Below are positions 6,401 through 6,998 of a stretch of 6,998 nucleotides of DNA, piece after piece (positions within the stretch are counted from its first letter, which is position 1; each line of letters starts with the position of its first letter). The DNA lies in assembly GCA_002420085.1 (NCBI GenBank), contig DIHI01000039.1, positions 42,766 to 49,763 on the forward strand, written 5' to 3'. The position numbers were made by a program, and so were the translations under genes. Below the pieces are notes generated by a model. That model saw only the letters and a list, made by a program, of their open reading frames with translations. It searched no databases and had not been told where the DNA came from. Source of the stretch: Lysobacterales bacterium UBA5700. GTDB lineage: Bacteria; Pseudomonadota; Gammaproteobacteria; Xanthomonadales; Xanthomonadaceae.

Positions 6401-6998
6401 CGGTGGCAGTGCCTCCTCCATCGAGTCGCCGCAGGAATTCGGCCTGCCGCCGAGTCCGGTCGAGCACCCTGCCCTTCAACTGGCCGCAGGCGGCGTCGAT
6501 GTCATCGCCTCGGGTGCGCCTGACCATGGTCAGGATGCCGGCATCCAGCACGATCTTCTGGAATGCCCGGATGGTGTCCTCGTCGGAACGCTCGAAGCGG
6601 GTGCCGGGGAACGGGTTGAACGGGATCAGGTTGAGCTTGCTCGGCACCTTGCGCAGCAGCTTGACCAGGGCACGGGCCTGTTCCGGGCGATCATTGACGC
6701 CCTTCATCAGGGTGTACTCGAAGGTGATGCTGGTCCTGGGCCGACGTGCCACGTACCGCTGGCAGGCCGCCATCAGTTCGGCGATCGGATACTTCTTGTT
6801 GAGCGGCACCAACTCGGTGCGCAGGGCATCGTCCGGGGCATGCAGGGACACCGCCAACGCGACATCACTGGCCTCGGACAGGCGATCGATCATTGGCACC
6901 AAGCCGGCGGTCGAGAGCGTGACCCGCTTGTTGGCCAGACCGAAACCGAGATCGTCGCGCATCACGCTCATCGCAGTCACGACGTTGTCGAAATTGAG
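6387..6998 (-). CDS. rlmN: Dual-specificity RNA methyltransferase RlmN (5' part outside the window)
   Basis: RlmN is a cytoplasmic radical-SAM enzyme that makes 2-methyladenosine at A2503 of 23S rRNA and at A37 of several tRNAs. The last 203 codons are visible; the family is usually about 380 residues, so the radical-SAM CxxxCxxC cluster site lies outside the window. Recognisable blocks, in order, are LNFDNVV at the very edge, [67 protein letters not shown] and [14 protein letters not shown]. The Cys of the last block (codon 6488-6486) is the one that becomes methylated during catalysis (C355 in E. coli). The related Cfr resistance enzymes share this chemistry, but the match to the RlmN C-terminal sequence and the pilF-rodZ context make RlmN the clear choice. 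The stop lies inside the start of pilF, giving a 14-base overlap. Confidence 0.97.
   Translation of the reverse strand, partial: LNFDNVVTAMSVMRDDLGFGLANKRVTLSTAGLVPMIDRLSEASDVALAVSLHAPDDALRTELVPLNKKYPIAELMAACQRYVARRPRTSITFEYTLMKGVNDRPEQARALVKLLRKVPSKLNLIPFNPFPGTRFERSDEDTIRAFQKIVLDAGILTMVRRTRGDDIDAACGQLKGRVLDRTRRQAEFLRRLDGGGTATDVAA
6412..6419 (-). promoter_or_regulatory. Shine-Dalgarno that favours the inner pilF start
   Basis: GGAGGAGG sits inside the end of rlmN, 11 bases before the ATG at 6400-6398. The alternative ATG at 6421-6419 overlaps the first base of this site and has no purine-rich stretch of its own upstream, so it cannot use it. The spacing is slightly long but workable. Confidence 0.55.

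Overview
The window is a conserved chromosomal housekeeping block from a high-GC gammaproteobacterium. All eight genes lie on the minus strand, so they are read from the right edge to the left. In transcription order they are rlmN (3' half only), pilF, rodZ, yfgM, bamB, der, mobA and moeA (cut by the left edge). The run rlmN-pilF-rodZ-(ispG-hisS)-yfgM-bamB-der is a gammaproteobacterial signature order. The high GC, the pilF gene and the absence of ispG-hisS suggest a lineage near Lysobacterales/Xanthomonadales or a related environmental group. That placement is inference, not proof.

Right part (about 4731-6998): the end of the radical-SAM 23S rRNA/tRNA methyltransferase RlmN, then the type IV pilus pilotin lipoprotein PilF, then the MreB-anchoring cell-shape protein RodZ. 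Middle (about 2799-4645): YfgM, a membrane-anchored periplasmic TPR-like protein, and BamB, the beta-propeller lipoprotein of the outer-membrane beta-barrel assembly machine. Left-centre (1389-2786): Der (EngA), the double-GTPase 50S assembly factor. Left (1-1392): two molybdenum cofactor genes, mobA and moeA, attached directly to the end of der.

The genes are packed very tightly. Three junctions are 4-base ATGA stop/start overlaps (pilF/rodZ, yfgM/bamB, der/mobA). Two are longer overlaps (rlmN/pilF and mobA/moeA), and bamB/der has a 12-base spacer. The only real intergenic gap is 85 bases between rodZ and yfgM, exactly where many relatives carry ispG and hisS. The layout implies one or two co-transcribed units with strong translational coupling. 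The genes serve envelope biogenesis (PilF, RodZ, YfgM, BamB), translation and ribosome maturation (RlmN, Der) and Mo-cofactor synthesis (MobA, MoeA).

I found no mobile element, CRISPR array, RNA gene, toxin-antitoxin or defence system, and no stretch over 300 bases without a gene. I do not think the window holds an undescribed system. The points worth a second look are the gene-order change, the fusion of a Mo-cofactor pair to der, the start-codon choices, one small hairpin at the yfgM ribosome binding site, and a marked excess of the palindrome CGATCG.
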